Assembly: GCF_013410955.1 (NCBI RefSeq)
Contig: NZ_JACCCG010000003.1
Location: 453,750 to 517,749 of the forward strand
Reading direction: 5' to 3'
Length of the DNA stretch: 64,000 bases
Source: Microbacterium sp. AK009
Lineage (GTDB): Bacteria; Actinomycetota; Actinomycetes; Actinomycetales; Microbacteriaceae
A program made the position numbers and the translations under genes. Below the pieces are notes generated by a model that had not been told where the DNA came from, did not search any database, and was given only the letters and a program-made list of their open reading frames with translations. Shown in pieces: positions 52,005-61,836 of this stretch (positions within the stretch are counted from its first letter, which is position 1; the number at the start of each line of letters is the position of its first letter).

Positions 52005-53132
52005 TCAGCGTCCGGCGACGTCGACCAGGCGCTGCGTCGGTACGGCGCCGGCGAGGATCCGTCCGTCGTCGGTGACCATCACGCTCACCAGCGAGGTCTG
52101 CAGCACGCGGCCGCCGTCCACGGCGGTGGTGACGCCGTCGAGCATCGCCTGCTGTTCGGCATCCAGTTCCGGTTTCGGGAGTTCGATGACGGCGGACCAG
52201 CCTTCACCGATGACGGTCGGAGCCGCGGCCTCCCGCGTCGAGGGACCGACCCGCTCGTCTTTCGACGGGAGGGGCACGTCCTTCTCGGTCACCGCGACGT
52301 CGGCGCCGGGCTCGAAGGAGAAGACGCTCGCGTCGGGAGCCGAGAAGTCGACCTGCGTGAACGCGATCTGGAAGGCGGGCTCGGTGGCGCCGCGCGCGGT
52401 CACCGAGGCCGCGAGGGCGACTCCGGTCTCGCCGTCGACGGCGAACCGCACGTCGCCGACCAGGGTGTCGTCGGTGCGGGGAGACAGGATGAGCTCGTAC
52501 GCCTCGCGTCCGGCGATCCGCGCGTCGGTCCCCACGGTCACCTCCGTGCTCTCGTCGAGACGCGCGAGGGCCTGATCGAGCATCTCGTCAGGGGTCGGCA
52601 GCGCGTCGTCGGGTTCGGCCGGTGCGACATCCTCCCCGTAGGCGTCGCGGAGGTCGTCTTCGTCCGGCAGAACCAGCTTGGTCGCCGACTGGCTCTCGCT
52701 GTCGACGTACCACACCTCGCCGGTGGCGCCGTCGACATAGACGTTGCGCTCACCGAGCTGATCGAGCACCTGCAGGCGTGCGCTGTCGCCGTCGAGATAC
52801 ACCTTCGCGGTGTGCGAGCCGGTGACCAGCGAGATCAGATCATCGAGCTGTGCCGATGAGACGCCGTCTGCGCTGTCGCCGTCGGGGGAACCGGTGAGGG
52901 CGCCGAGGTCGGGGAGGCCGAGTTCCGACCTCTGCTCGATCGTGCCGCTGAGCGCGTCGATCTCGCTCGCGCCCGCGAACTCGATCAGCTCCTCCGGGGA
53001 CTTGTCCGGAAGGTCGACGGCGCCGCTGGCGGCCATCGGCACGGCGACCGCCGCGCCCGCGAGCAGGGGCACCACCACGACCGAGGTCCAGAGCAGAGGA
53101 CGACGAACGCGTGAGCCAGGGCCGGGCTTCAT
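52005..53132 (-). CDS. LolA-like secreted/membrane-anchored protein (DUF2092-type)
   Basis: A 375-residue protein: N-terminal helix LLWTSVVVVPLLAGAAVAVPM anchors or exports it; the rest is a beta-rich LolA/LppX-like fold (HTAKVYLDGDSARLQVLDQLGERN, REAYELILSPR). A leaderless start fits TAGCCT six bases before ATG. In Gram-positives such proteins beside ABC exporters may bind lipids or sense envelope state; here it leads the operon. Confidence 0.82.
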   Translation of the reverse strand: MKPGPGSRVRRPLLWTSVVVVPLLAGAAVAVPMAASGAVDLPDKSPEELIEFAGASEIDALSGTIEQRSELGLPDLGALTGSPDGDSADGVSSAQLDDLISLVTGSHTAKVYLDGDSARLQVLDQLGERNVYVDGATGEVWYVDSESQSATKLVLPDEDDLRDAYGEDVAPAEPDDALPTPDEMLDQALARLDESTEVTVGTDARIAGREAYELILSPRTDDTLVGDVRFAVDGETGVALAASVTARGATEPAFQIAFTQVDFSAPDASVFSFEPGADVAVTEKDVPLPSKDERVGPSTREAAAPTVIGEGWSAVIELPKPELDAEQQAMLDGVTTAVDGGRVLQTSLVSVMVTDDGRILAGAVPTQRLVDVAGR

Positions 53133-53170
53133 GGGACCAGGCTACGCCGGTCGCGGGATTCCGACCCGGG

Positions 53171-54439
53171 TCACGGCGAACCCTCAGGATGTCGGGCGTC
53201 GCGGAGCGGCGAGACCACGACGACGAGCGCGGCGGCGGCGAAGATGACGGCGGCCACGCCGATGGTGGCCTGGTATCCGAGCAAGGTCATCAGGACTCCG
53301 GCCACGAGCGCTCCGATGAAGAAGACCACGCGGTTCATCGTGCGGATCGTGGAGTTCATGCGCCCCTGGATGCTGTCGGGGGCGACGGCCTGGCGGTAGG
53401 AGATGTCGTTGGTGTCTTCGAGTCCCATGCCGAAACCGTAGAGAAGCTGAACCAGGCCGACCACGACGAGGAGGAGACCGGTGCCGCTGGCGGAGGTGAG
53501 CGGTGCCAGCGCGAGGATCAGCCACGGGATGGCGACGAGGGTGCGCCCGAGGAAGATGGTGCGTCCGGCGCCCAGGCGGGCACCGATGCGCGGTGCGATC
53601 AGGGCGCCGGCGAAGCCGCCGATCCCACCCGCCGCGAGGGCGACGCCGAACGCCCACGAGGGGAGTTCGAGCTCGCGCAGGACGTAGACCGCGAGCACCG
53701 TGGTGACGATGCTGTTGGCCAGGAACCACACGTGAATCGAGATCGCGAGGGGGCGCAGCGTGCGATGCCGGTAGGTGTAGCGCATGCCGTCGACGATCTC
53801 GTGGCCGACGTGCCGTCCCGGCGGGCGCAGGGTGCTTCTCGGCTCGGTGATCGCGATGCGGGATTGCAGCAGCGCGGCGACGGCGTTGATGACCGCTTCG
53901 ATGACGAACAGGATCGTCGGCCCCACGAGGTTCAGCAGGAAGCCGCCGAGGGCAGGTCCTGCCGTTCCTGCGACGGTCTCGCTCTGCCCGAGGCGGGCAT
54001 TGGCGTGAACGAGAGAGCGGCGGGGGACGATGCGGGGGAGGAGCGGCTGGGCGGCGGAGTCGGCGAACAGGGTCAGCACCCCGAGGGCAAGGGTGACCGC
54101 GGCAAGGGACCAGAAGTCCAGCGCATCGGTGGCGAGCAGAACGGCGACGACGGCGAACGCGAAGACCCGTCCGATGCTGGTCAGGACGAGGGTGCGCTGT
54201 CTCCGCCACCGATCCATGAGCGCACCGACGATCAGCCCGAGGAAGAGGTACGGCACGACGCTGAGGGCGCTGAGGATGCTGATCTGTGCCGGCGTCGCCT
54301 CGAGAACGGTGACGATGATGACCTGGAAGGCGACCGTCGCCATCGCGCCGCCGACTGCCCGAAGAGTGGACGCGCTCCAGAAGTAGGCGAAGGGCCGCAG
54401 CCGCAGGATCTCGCGGTCCCGACCGGCTCCGTCGCGCAT
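53171..54439 (-). CDS. MFS transporter (EntS/MFS_3-type)
   Basis: A 422-residue protein with about twelve membrane segments; MDRWRRQRTLVLTSIGR is the loop 2-3 motif, DSAAQPLLPRIVPR and MNSTIRTMNRVVFFIGALVAG are typical of the MFS_3/EntS group of exporters. The ATG at 54439 is six bases after TAGTCT, making it leaderless; an in-frame GTG two codons upstream is rejected. Confidence 0.86.
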   Translation of the reverse strand: MRDGAGRDREILRLRPFAYFWSASTLRAVGGAMATVAFQVIIVTVLEATPAQISILSALSVVPYLFLGLIVGALMDRWRRQRTLVLTSIGRVFAFAVVAVLLATDALDFWSLAAVTLALGVLTLFADSAAQPLLPRIVPRRSLVHANARLGQSETVAGTAGPALGGFLLNLVGPTILFVIEAVINAVAALLQSRIAITEPRSTLRPPGRHVGHEIVDGMRYTYRHRTLRPLAISIHVWFLANSIVTTVLAVYVLRELELPSWAFGVALAAGGIGGFAGALIAPRIGARLGAGRTIFLGRTLVAIPWLILALAPLTSASGTGLLLVVVGLVQLLYGFGMGLEDTNDISYRQAVAPDSIQGRMNSTIRTMNRVVFFIGALVAGVLMTLLGYQATIGVAAVIFAAAALVVVVSPLRDARHPEGSP

Positions 54440-54519
54440 CTCCACAGACTAGGCGGTGCCCCGAATGTCATCCTTTCGGGGGACGCGAAGCGTCGGCGCC
54501 CTCTTCTAGCCTGGTTCGC

Positions 54520-54804
54520 ATGACTGACGTCCTGGGCTGGGGAACCGTCGTGCTCGTGCTGGGCATTCCCGTCGTCTTCGTCGCCGTGGGCGTCGCCTCC
54601 CTCCGGCATCGAGATCAGGCGGACGGCTCGACGCCGTCATCCGGGGGTCTTCTCGGTTTCGATGAGCTGTTCCACCCGGCGGCGCACGACGCGCGGCTCG
54701 CGTGGGAGACCGAGCAGCAGATCCCCGTTCCGGCTCCGACGCCCGACCGAGGCCCGGGAGTCATCGCTGACGGGACGTCGATCGTGATCGAAATCCGAAA
54801 CTGA
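54520..54804 (+). CDS. Small single-pass membrane protein
   Basis: A 94-residue protein with one membrane helix (residues 7-27, TVVLVLGIPVVFVAVGVASL) and a cytoplasmic Pro/Asp-rich tail. The start is leaderless: TAGCCT then seven bases then ATG. Widespread as an unnamed actinobacterial gene; function unknown. Confidence 0.72.
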   Translation: MTDVLGWGTVVLVLGIPVVFVAVGVASLRHRDQADGSTPSSGGLLGFDELFHPAAHDARLAWETEQQIPVPAPTPDRGPGVIADGTSIVIEIRN

Positions 54805-54846
54805 ACCCTCTTCCGGATGTCCGAACCGGGGATTAGCGTGCCACGC

Positions 54847-55830
54847 ATGGCGATCGATGAGCGCACGCTGGCCTGGATGCTCGACACCGACCCCGCCCTG
54901 CGGTGGCAGGTGGAGAGGGATGTCGCCCACGCGCCGCCCGAGATCTGGGAGGCGACGCGGGCGCGCGTCGCTCACGAGGGCTGGGCGGCGCTGCTGCTCT
55001 CGAAGCAGGACGCCGACGGGCAGTGGGCGGGTGGGGCGTATTTTCCTGCGGGGTACTTCGACAGTGAGGAGGCGCAGCAGCCGGGTCAGCCCTGGAATGC
55101 GACGACCTGGACGCTGAAAGACCTGCGCGAGTTCGGAGTGCCCGCTGAGGCCCTCGGCGACACCGCCGACAAGCTCGCGCGCAACAGCCGCTGGGAGTAC
55201 GACGACCTGCCCTACTGGGGCGGGGAGGTGGATGTGTGCATCAACTCCTTCACGCTCGCGAACGGCGCGTGGCTCGGTGTCGACATGTCGGGCCTCGCCG
55301 AGTGGTTCCGCGAGCACCGCCTCGCGGACGGCGGGTGGAACTGCGAGGCTGAGGAGGGAGACTCGGTGCGCTCGTCGTTCCACTCGACGCTCAATGCCCT
55401 GCGCGGACTCCTGGCATACCAGCGGCTGACCGGTGACCGGACGCTCACCGAGGTGCGCCGAACCGGAGAGGAGTATCTGCTGACGCGGCGGCTGCTGTAT
55501 CGCGCCTCGACCGGTGAGCTCGTCGCCCCCTTCGCCACGCATTTCCTCTACCCGAATCGGCACGTCTACAGCGCGCTCGCCGCGCTCGACTACTTCCGGG
55601 ATGCGTCGGAGTTCGACTCCCGCCCGCCCGATCAGCGTCTCGCCGAGGCCATCGAGGTCGTCCGCGACCAGCGTCAGCCCGATGGCACCTGGGTTCAGTC
55701 ACTTCGGCTGCCCGGCCGCGTCTGGTTCCATATGGATGTGCCCGAAGGAGAGCCCTCGCCCTGGCTCACGCTCATCGGCACCCGCGTGCTGGAGTGGTGG
55801 GATGCCGCGCACGACGCTGCGGTCGCGTGA
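54847..55830 (+). CDS. Squalene-cyclase-like alpha/alpha-barrel protein
   Basis: A 327-residue protein with repeated QW-like helices (DADGQWAGGAYFPAGYF, LADGGWNCEAEEGDSVRSS, QPDGTWVQ), similar to prenyltransferase/squalene cyclase repeat proteins, but without the cyclase DxDD motif. Leaderless: TAGCGT (54834-54839) then seven bases then ATG 54847; an ATG at 54817 is also in frame. Function unknown. Confidence 0.75.
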   Translation: MAIDERTLAWMLDTDPALRWQVERDVAHAPPEIWEATRARVAHEGWAALLLSKQDADGQWAGGAYFPAGYFDSEEAQQPGQPWNATTWTLKDLREFGVPAEALGDTADKLARNSRWEYDDLPYWGGEVDVCINSFTLANGAWLGVDMSGLAEWFREHRLADGGWNCEAEEGDSVRSSFHSTLNALRGLLAYQRLTGDRTLTEVRRTGEEYLLTRRLLYRASTGELVAPFATHFLYPNRHVYSALAALDYFRDASEFDSRPPDQRLAEAIEVVRDQRQPDGTWVQSLRLPGRVWFHMDVPEGEPSPWLTLIGTRVLEWWDAAHDAAVA

Positions 55831-55834
55831 GCCG

Positions 55835-56467
55835 TCAGGTCTTCGAACCCGTGAGGGCGAGCGTTCCGCCGAGGCCGATCATCATGACGCCGCCCGTACC
55901 CGACAGTGTCGCCATCCGGCGGGGTGAGGTTGCGAACCACGCCCGCGCCGTCCCGGCCGCAAGCGCCCATGCGCCGTCGCAGATGAGGGCGAGGGTCTGG
56001 AACAGCAGGCCGAGCACGAGCAGCTGCGCCCAGACGGCCCCCGCGGCGGGGTCGACGAACTGCGGGAGGACCGCCACAAAGAAGGCGATCGTCTTCGGGT
56101 TCGTCAGGCCCACGATGAAGCCCTGCCGAAGCAGACGCGCTGTGCCGCCGCTCGGCGACGAGGTCTGATCGCCGCCGTCGCTGCGGTGCCGGATCGCCTG
56201 CACGCCCAGATAGATCAGGTACAGGGCTCCGGCGATCTTCAGAACGGTGAAGGCGACGACCGATGACGCCACGATCGCACCGACACCGAATGCGACAGCG
56301 AGGACGGCCGGCACCGTGCCGAGCGCATTGCCGACGACGCTGAGCACTCCTGCCCGGCGCCCCAGGGCGATCGACCGGCCGATGACGAACAGCACACTCG
56401 GCCCCGGAATGAGGATGAGGACGATCGAGGCGACGACGAAGGCCGCGACGTTCTCCCAGGGCATCAT
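55835..56467 (-). CDS. LysE/RhtB-family amino-acid exporter
   Basis: A 210-residue LysE-type translocator with six membrane segments; LILIPGPSVLFVIGRSIALGRRAG is the N-terminal family signature and GLTNPKTIAFFVAVLPQFVD the second. Leaderless: TAGGGT six bases before ATG 56467. Exported amino acid unknown. Confidence 0.88.
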   Translation of the reverse strand: MMPWENVAAFVVASIVLILIPGPSVLFVIGRSIALGRRAGVLSVVGNALGTVPAVLAVAFGVGAIVASSVVAFTVLKIAGALYLIYLGVQAIRHRSDGGDQTSSPSGGTARLLRQGFIVGLTNPKTIAFFVAVLPQFVDPAAGAVWAQLLVLGLLFQTLALICDGAWALAAGTARAWFATSPRRMATLSGTGGVMMIGLGGTLALTGSKT

Positions 56468-56490
56468 GGGCACACCCTAGCGGCCCGGTG

Positions 56491-56793
56491 TCAGGCATGC
56501 AGCGGCGAGCCCACCACGTCGAACCCGAAGCCGCCGAATTCGCCCGAGAGCAGCGGTCGTGCCTCGGCGATCTGCGCCTGCACCTCCGGCAGGGCCAGCG
56601 AAGCACGGTGCGCCTCGGCACTCTTCCACAGCTCCATCACGAAGACCGTATCGGGTTGGCTGTCATCGATCCCCACGTCGTAGGCGAGACACCCGACGTC
56701 CCCGAGGACAGCGGTCGGTCGGGTCAGCAGAGCCACGAGCTCGTCGCGCTTTCCGGGCCGTGCGCCCAGCGTTCCCACGTTCACGAAGGTCAT
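56491..56793 (-). CDS. Antibiotic biosynthesis monooxygenase (ABM) domain protein
   Basis: A 100-residue ABM-type dimeric barrel: VGTLGARPGKRDELVALLTRP, LAYDVGIDDSQPDTVFVMELWKSAEAHRA. A single-domain quinol-like monooxygenase. The ATG at 56793 is leaderless (TATCGT seven bases upstream). Confidence 0.82.
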   Translation of the reverse strand: MTFVNVGTLGARPGKRDELVALLTRPTAVLGDVGCLAYDVGIDDSQPDTVFVMELWKSAEAHRASLALPEVQAQIAEARPLLSGEFGGFGFDVVGSPLHA

Positions 56794-56826
56794 GGCGGGG
56801 ACGATACCCGCGACCACCCCCACGGG

Positions 56827-57564
56827 TCAGGCTGGTGCGCGAAAGGTCTCGAGCGCCACGTCGATGAACGCCAGATCGTCTCGGGGCAGCACCACCGTGC
56901 ACACCACCTGCGGGCCGACACGGAACCCCGTTCCGACGACGAAAGGATCGGTGTCCACCCGGATCCCGCTGACCTCGCGTCCATCCACGCGCAGCGTGTC
57001 GGGGACGACGGCCGAGGGTCGTGCCTGCCACGACCGATCCCGGGTCGGGCCGGCGGGGAGACCCAGCTCCTCGCGGAACCCGTTGCGCAGCACATGATTC
57101 ACGTGATCCAGAAGCTGCGCCTCGAGCTGCGCGTGGGGCGCACTCGGGTCAGCGTGCCATGTCGTCCAAACGGCCTCCTGCAGCATCGGGTAGTGGAAGA
57201 GCTGTGCCTGTTCGCGCAACCAGGACGGGCGCCCCCAGGGAGGTTCCTCGTCGATCGCGCGACGCGTCGCGTCATCCATCTCCACCTCGTTGCGGGGATC
57301 GGAGCGATCGTCGGGATACCTCCAGAGCGTGTACGAGAACGACACCGTCCGATGAGCAAGCCCGCCCGTTCCGGTCGACTCGGCGAAGCCGGTGATCGGC
57401 ATGCGCGTCAGGGCGGGCTGAGGGACGAGCTGCAGGACGGGGAACCCGATGCTCCGCAACCGCTCCTCCGAGGCGATGCTCGGGTCGGGTGCGTCGGTGG
57501 GGATGACCCCGTCGAACTCCATCCACCCATGGTCGCCGACGGTGCGGCGACACGCCAGAGCCAT
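56827..57564 (-). CDS. Hypothetical 245-residue protein
   Basis: No family recognised. It is soluble, Trp/Pro-rich in the middle (EEPPWGRPSWLREQAQLFHYP) and reads as alpha/beta. The start could also be ATG 57522 (MEFDGVIPT); the first 14 residues look unconserved in character. Same strand as the ABM and LysE genes but with its own 34-bp gap. Confidence 0.68.
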   Translation of the reverse strand: MALACRRTVGDHGWMEFDGVIPTDAPDPSIASEERLRSIGFPVLQLVPQPALTRMPITGFAESTGTGGLAHRTVSFSYTLWRYPDDRSDPRNEVEMDDATRRAIDEEPPWGRPSWLREQAQLFHYPMLQEAVWTTWHADPSAPHAQLEAQLLDHVNHVLRNGFREELGLPAGPTRDRSWQARPSAVVPDTLRVDGREVSGIRVDTDPFVVGTGFRVGPQVVCTVVLPRDDLAFIDVALETFRAPA

Positions 57565-57661
57565 ACTCGCCAGCCTCGCGTGTCGGGGTTTCGCAGGTTG
57601 TACGGCCGCTGCAGCGGACGAACCCCGACACGGGTCCGGATCCGGCGGTGAGACCTTCCCC

Positions 57662-58120
57662 TCAGCTCCCGGCCGCGACCGCCCGGCGGATCAGCCCGCG
57701 GATCTTCTTCTCCGCCGCCTCGGTCATCTCCAGCAGGGCGAAGGACACGGCCCACATCTCGCCGTCGTCGATCACGGCGTCCTCGGCGAAGTTCACGGTG
57801 CCGTAGCGGGTGTCGAACTTCGACGCCGGCTGGTAGAAGAGGATGTTCTTCCCGTCCTTGGCGTAGGTCGGGAAGCCGTACCAGGTCTTCGGGTCGAGGT
57901 CGGGCGCCTCCTCGCTCACCATGACGTGCAGGCGTTCCGCGATGACACGGTCGCCCTCGGGCAGCTCGGCGATGGCGGCGAGGCACGCCTCGAGCTCCTT
58001 CGCCTTCTTCGCGGCGCCCTTCACGCCCTTCATCGATCGCAGCTCCTCGGCGCGCTGCTGCATCGCCGCGCGCTCGGTGTCGCTGAAGCCGGACTTCGTG
58101 GTGGAATCCTGCGGTGCCAT
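57662..58120 (-). CDS. DUF1801 domain protein
   Basis: A 152-residue YdhG/DUF1801-type protein: WYGFPTYAKDGKNILFYQPASKF is the core. Its start adjoins the stop of the VOC gene, so it forms an operon AraC-VOC-DUF1801. Proposed roles in the family (iron chaperone-like) are not established. Confidence 0.82.
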   Translation of the reverse strand: MAPQDSTTKSGFSDTERAAMQQRAEELRSMKGVKGAAKKAKELEACLAAIAELPEGDRVIAERLHVMVSEEAPDLDPKTWYGFPTYAKDGKNILFYQPASKFDTRYGTVNFAEDAVIDDGEMWAVSFALLEMTEAAEKKIRGLIRRAVAAGS

Positions 58121-58121
58121 C

Positions 58122-58538
58122 TCAGGCGTCTCCCTTCTGCTGCAGGCGGATCAGATTGCCCGCCGGGTCACGGAACGCCGCATCGCGGACGCCGTAATCC
58201 TGCTCGATCGGTTCTTGGACGATGTCGGCGCCGGCCGCCTCGATGCGCTCGAAGGCCGCGTCGAGGTCATCCGTGGCCAGATTGATGCCGAAATAGCTCC
58301 CCTTCGCGATGAGGCCCAGCAGCACGCCGCGCTCGTCGTCGGACACGTCGTTTCCGACGGCCGGCGGGTGCAGCACGATCGCGGTATCGGGCTGGCCCGC
58401 CGGTCCGACCGTGATCCAGCGCATGTCCTCGTAGCCGACGTCGAGCCGGACTTCGAAGCCGAGCACATCGCGGTAGAAGGTCAGGGATGCCTCGGGGTCG
58501 GTGTGCGGCAGGAAACTCGAGTGAATCGTGATGTCCAT
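58122..58538 (-). CDS. VOC-family (glyoxalase/bleomycin-resistance-like) protein
   Basis: A 138-residue single-subunit VOC protein with two beta-alpha-beta-beta-beta units: ITIHSSFLPHTDPEASLTFYRDVLGF and YFGINLATDDLDAAFERIEAAG; metal-site residues include His in the first strand and Glu near the end. Leaderless: TAGCGT six bases before ATG. Co-directional with an AraC regulator. Confidence 0.87.
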   Translation of the reverse strand: MDITIHSSFLPHTDPEASLTFYRDVLGFEVRLDVGYEDMRWITVGPAGQPDTAIVLHPPAVGNDVSDDERGVLLGLIAKGSYFGINLATDDLDAAFERIEAAGADIVQEPIEQDYGVRDAAFRDPAGNLIRLQQKGDA

Positions 58539-58559
58539 GACTTCACGCTAGGGCCCGCG

Positions 58560-58979
58560 TCATCGCGGCGCTTCTCGATTCCTGATCGGTCTGGTCACCT
58601 GCCGGGCGACGCAGGGTGGCATCCCGGGTCGGAACGGCGCGCCGCGCTCGCGGTAGACGCTCGGCGGCACACCGACCAGCTCGGTGAAGCGGGTGCTGAA
58701 GGTGCCGAGCGACTGGCATCCGACCTCGAAGCAGACCTCGGTCACGGTGAGATCGCCGCGACGCAGGAGGGCCATCGCCCGTTCGATGCGCCGCGTCATC
58801 AGGTAGGCGTAGGGCGTCTCGCCGAAGGCGAGCACGAACTGGCGGCTGAGATGCCCCGCTGACATGTGCACGCCGCGCGCGAGGGAGGCGAGATCGAGCG
58901 GCTGTGCGTATTCGCGGTCCATCCGGTCGCGCACCTGCCGCATCAGCACGAGCGTCTCGAGATCGGGTCGCTTCCCCAC
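58560..58979 (-). CDS. AraC-family HTH regulator (DNA-binding domain only)
   Basis: A 139-residue protein consisting essentially of the double HTH of AraC/XylS proteins: LDLASLARGVHMSAGHLSRQF and TVTEVCFEVGCQSLGTFSTRF. No ligand domain. GTG start at 58979. It is followed by VOC and DUF1801 genes, a common trio; it diverges from the acyl-CoA ligase gene. Confidence 0.86.
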   Translation of the reverse strand: MGKRPDLETLVLMRQVRDRMDREYAQPLDLASLARGVHMSAGHLSRQFVLAFGETPYAYLMTRRIERAMALLRRGDLTVTEVCFEVGCQSLGTFSTRFTELVGVPPSVYRERGAPFRPGMPPCVARQVTRPIRNREAPR

Positions 58980-59049
58980 GCCCCGATCATGCCATCGCGC
59001 GTCTTTGTCGCGCCTACGCTGGCGGAGGACCCGATGAAGGAGGCGCTGT

Positions 59050-60765
59050 ATGAGCGCGAATCCCACCCCGAGCCGCTCGCCCCTCGATGACCGCCCCTGG
59101 CTGAGCGCGTACGCCGAGGGCGTTCCCGCCGAGATCGAACCGGTCTCCGAGACGCTCGTCGACCTCCTCGACGGCGCGGTGTCGCAGTACGGGAAGAGGG
59201 TGGCGCTGGAGTTCTTCGGGGCTGAGACCCGGTACGACGAACTCGGGGAGCAGGTCTCGCGGGCGGCGAACGCCCTCCGCAAGCTCGGTGTGCGCGCGGG
59301 CGACCGGGTCGCGCTCGTGCTTCCCAACTGCCCCCAGCATGTCGTGGCGTTCTACGCCGTCCTCCGGCTCGGGGCCATCGTGGTCGAGCACAACCCGCTC
59401 TACACGGCGCGGGAACTTCGTCATCAGTTCGAGGTGCACGAGGCGGTCGTCGCGGTCGTGTGGGACAAGGTCGCCGATGTGGTCGCCGACTTCCCGCGCG
59501 ACATCGCGCCTGCGGCGATCGTCGCCGTTCGCATGCCCGACGCGCTGCCGTTCGGCAAACGGGTCGCGCTCCGCATGCCGGTGCCGGCGGCGCGCGCGTC
59601 GCGGGACGCGATGACCTCGACGCCGAAGGCGAAGGGCATCCTGTCGTGGTCACAGCTGGTGAAGACCCGTCGACTGTCGAGATCGCACCCGCGCCCTTCT
59701 CTGGATGACATCGCGCTGCTGCAGCTGACGAGCGGCACGACCGGCACCCCGAAGGCGGCGATCCTCTCGCATCGCAACCTCCGGTCCAACGCCGCTCAGG
59801 GGCGCGCCTGGGTGCCGGGGCTCGCCGAGGGGGCCGAGACCTTCTACGCCGTGCTGCCGATGTTCCACGCGTACGGGCTCACCCTCTGCCTCACCTTCGC
59901 GGTCTCGATCGGCGCGCGCGTCGTGCTGTTCCCGAAGTTCGACGTCGATCTCGTCGTCGCCGCGGCCAAGACCTCGCCGCCCACCTTCCTCCCCGGTGTG
60001 CCGCCGATCTACGACGCCCTCGCACGCGCGACCTCGCGCAAGAACGTCGATCTCACCAGCATCCGCTTCGCCATCTCGGGAGCGATGAGCCTGCCGGTTC
60101 CGACCGTGACGCGATGGGAGGAGGCGACCGGGGGCCTTCTCGTCGAGGGCTACGGCATGACCGAGACGTCGCCCGTCGCGCTCGGGAACCCGATCGGCCC
60201 CTCGCGTCGCCCGGGCACGGTCGGGGTCCCCTTCCCGAGCACCGAGATCCGCGTCGTCGATCCGGACGACCCGGCCGTCGACCGCCCGATCGGCGAGGCG
60301 GGGGAGTTGCTGGTGCGCGGGCCGCAGGTGTTCCAGGGCTACTGGCACCGGCCCGACGAGACCGCGGCGGTGCTGCTCGAGGGTGGGTGGCTGCGCACCG
60401 GCGACATCGTGACCGTCTCGCCCGACGGGTTCGTCACCGTGATCGATCGGGTGAAGGAACTCATCATCACGGGTGGCTTCAATGTGAGCCCGAGCGAGAT
60501 CGAGGGGGTGCTGATGATGCATCCGGATGTCGCCGGCGCCGCCGTCGTCGGCATGCCGCGCGCCTCCGGCGGCGAAGACGTGGTCGCCGCGGTCGTGGTG
60601 AAGGACGGCGCGGTCTTCGAGGCCGGAGTGCTTCGGGACTTCTGCCGGTCGCACGTCACCGCGTACAAGGTTCCCCGGCGGATCGTCGAGGTCGACGACC
60701 TGCCCCGTTCGCAGATCGGCAAGGTGCTGCGCCGTGCGGTGCGCGAGGAGCTGCTTGCCCGCTGA
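59050..60765 (+). CDS. fadD: Long-chain acyl-CoA ligase (AMP-binding)
   Basis: A 571-residue ANL-superfamily ligase: P-loop LTSGTTGTPKAAILSHRN, GYGMTETSP, DRVKELIITGGFNVSPSEIE with catalytic Lys near the end in SQIGKVLRR. GAAGGAG precedes ATG 59050. Activates fatty or aryl acids through an acyl-adenylate; chain length not determinable. No carrier-protein domain. Confidence 0.9.
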   Translation: MSANPTPSRSPLDDRPWLSAYAEGVPAEIEPVSETLVDLLDGAVSQYGKRVALEFFGAETRYDELGEQVSRAANALRKLGVRAGDRVALVLPNCPQHVVAFYAVLRLGAIVVEHNPLYTARELRHQFEVHEAVVAVVWDKVADVVADFPRDIAPAAIVAVRMPDALPFGKRVALRMPVPAARASRDAMTSTPKAKGILSWSQLVKTRRLSRSHPRPSLDDIALLQLTSGTTGTPKAAILSHRNLRSNAAQGRAWVPGLAEGAETFYAVLPMFHAYGLTLCLTFAVSIGARVVLFPKFDVDLVVAAAKTSPPTFLPGVPPIYDALARATSRKNVDLTSIRFAISGAMSLPVPTVTRWEEATGGLLVEGYGMTETSPVALGNPIGPSRRPGTVGVPFPSTEIRVVDPDDPAVDRPIGEAGELLVRGPQVFQGYWHRPDETAAVLLEGGWLRTGDIVTVSPDGFVTVIDRVKELIITGGFNVSPSEIEGVLMMHPDVAGAAVVGMPRASGGEDVVAAVVVKDGAVFEAGVLRDFCRSHVTAYKVPRRIVEVDDLPRSQIGKVLRRAVREELLAR

Positions 60766-60783
60766 GCGATCCGGCGCCGCTGG

Positions 60784-61713
60784 TCAGCGCGGGACGTGGA
60801 TGCCGACGAGCCGCTCGGATTCGTCCCACAGGCGGCGGGCGTCATCGAGGCTCCGCAGCGGTTCCCACAGCTCGGTCTTCGTCGGTGCCCCGCCGATCAG
60901 GCGCTTCGGTCCGAAGAACTCGTCGCCCTGGGATTCGCGGCCGGTTGCGGCGAGAAGCGCCGGGAGCGCTGCGCTCTCGGGTGTCCCGGTCACGCCGACC
61001 CGGGCGAGAAGACCGATCACCCGGCGTTCGGGCGTCACGCGTGCCCGGCCCATCCCGGGCTGGGCGGCGAGCAGGTTGGTCGGCGAGACGCCGGGGTGCG
61101 AGAGGTTGCTGCTGATCCCCCACCCGCCGGCACGGCTGCGCGCATCCAGCTCGCGGGCGAAGAGGCCGACGGCGATCTTCGACGCGACGTAGGCGCGCAT
61201 CGCGTCGTAGTCGTGCTCGGAGTTCAGGTCGCTCCACACGATGTCACCGCTGCGCGCGGCGATGCTCGTCTGGTGGGTGACGCGGGCTGCACCGGCTCGC
61301 AGCAGGGGGAGGAGTCCGAGGGTGAGGGCGAAGTGCCCGAGGTGGTTCGTGCCCCATTGCAGCTCGAAACCGTCAGCGGTCACCTGACGGGTCGGCGGCC
61401 GCATCACACCGGCGTTGTTGATGAGGAGGTGGATCGGACGGCCCTCGTCGCTGAGCTGCGCGGCGAGGGCGGAGACCGACGCCAGAGAGGACAGGTCGAG
61501 TGTGCGCGTGCTCACGGTCGCGCTCGCGACTGCCGAGCGGATGCGGCTGACCGCCGCGTCTCCCTTTCCGGCCGAACGAACCGGCAGGATGACCTCGGCG
61601 CCGGCGTCGGCGAGACGGCGGGCGATGATGACGCCGATGCCGTCGCTGGCTCCGGTGACGACGGCGAGCTTTCCGGTGAGGTCGGGGATCGACAGATTGT
61701 GCGTGCGTGTCAT
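60784..61713 (-). CDS. Short-chain dehydrogenase/reductase
   Basis: A 309-residue [36 protein letters not shown] (Tyr, Lys) and [17 protein letters not shown] lies before ATG 61713. Resembles retinol-dehydrogenase-like SDRs used on lipophilic substrates. An HTH regulator diverges... its gene lies next to it on the same strand upstream. Confidence 0.85.
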   Translation of the reverse strand: MTRTHNLSIPDLTGKLAVVTGASDGIGVIIARRLADAGAEVILPVRSAGKGDAAVSRIRSAVASATVSTRTLDLSSLASVSALAAQLSDEGRPIHLLINNAGVMRPPTRQVTADGFELQWGTNHLGHFALTLGLLPLLRAGAARVTHQTSIAARSGDIVWSDLNSEHDYDAMRAYVASKIAVGLFARELDARSRAGGWGISSNLSHPGVSPTNLLAAQPGMGRARVTPERRVIGLLARVGVTGTPESAALPALLAATGRESQGDEFFGPKRLIGGAPTKTELWEPLRSLDDARRLWDESERLVGIHVPR

Positions 61714-61836
61714 GTCTTCGGTCCTTCGTTCCGTGGCCCCGTTCGAGGCCGTGGACTCATGCTCGATAGGACGTGGCGCGACATCCAGGACCCGGCGATC
61801 AGCGGCTGAGCGGTCCACCCCGCCGGTTCCCGGGCC

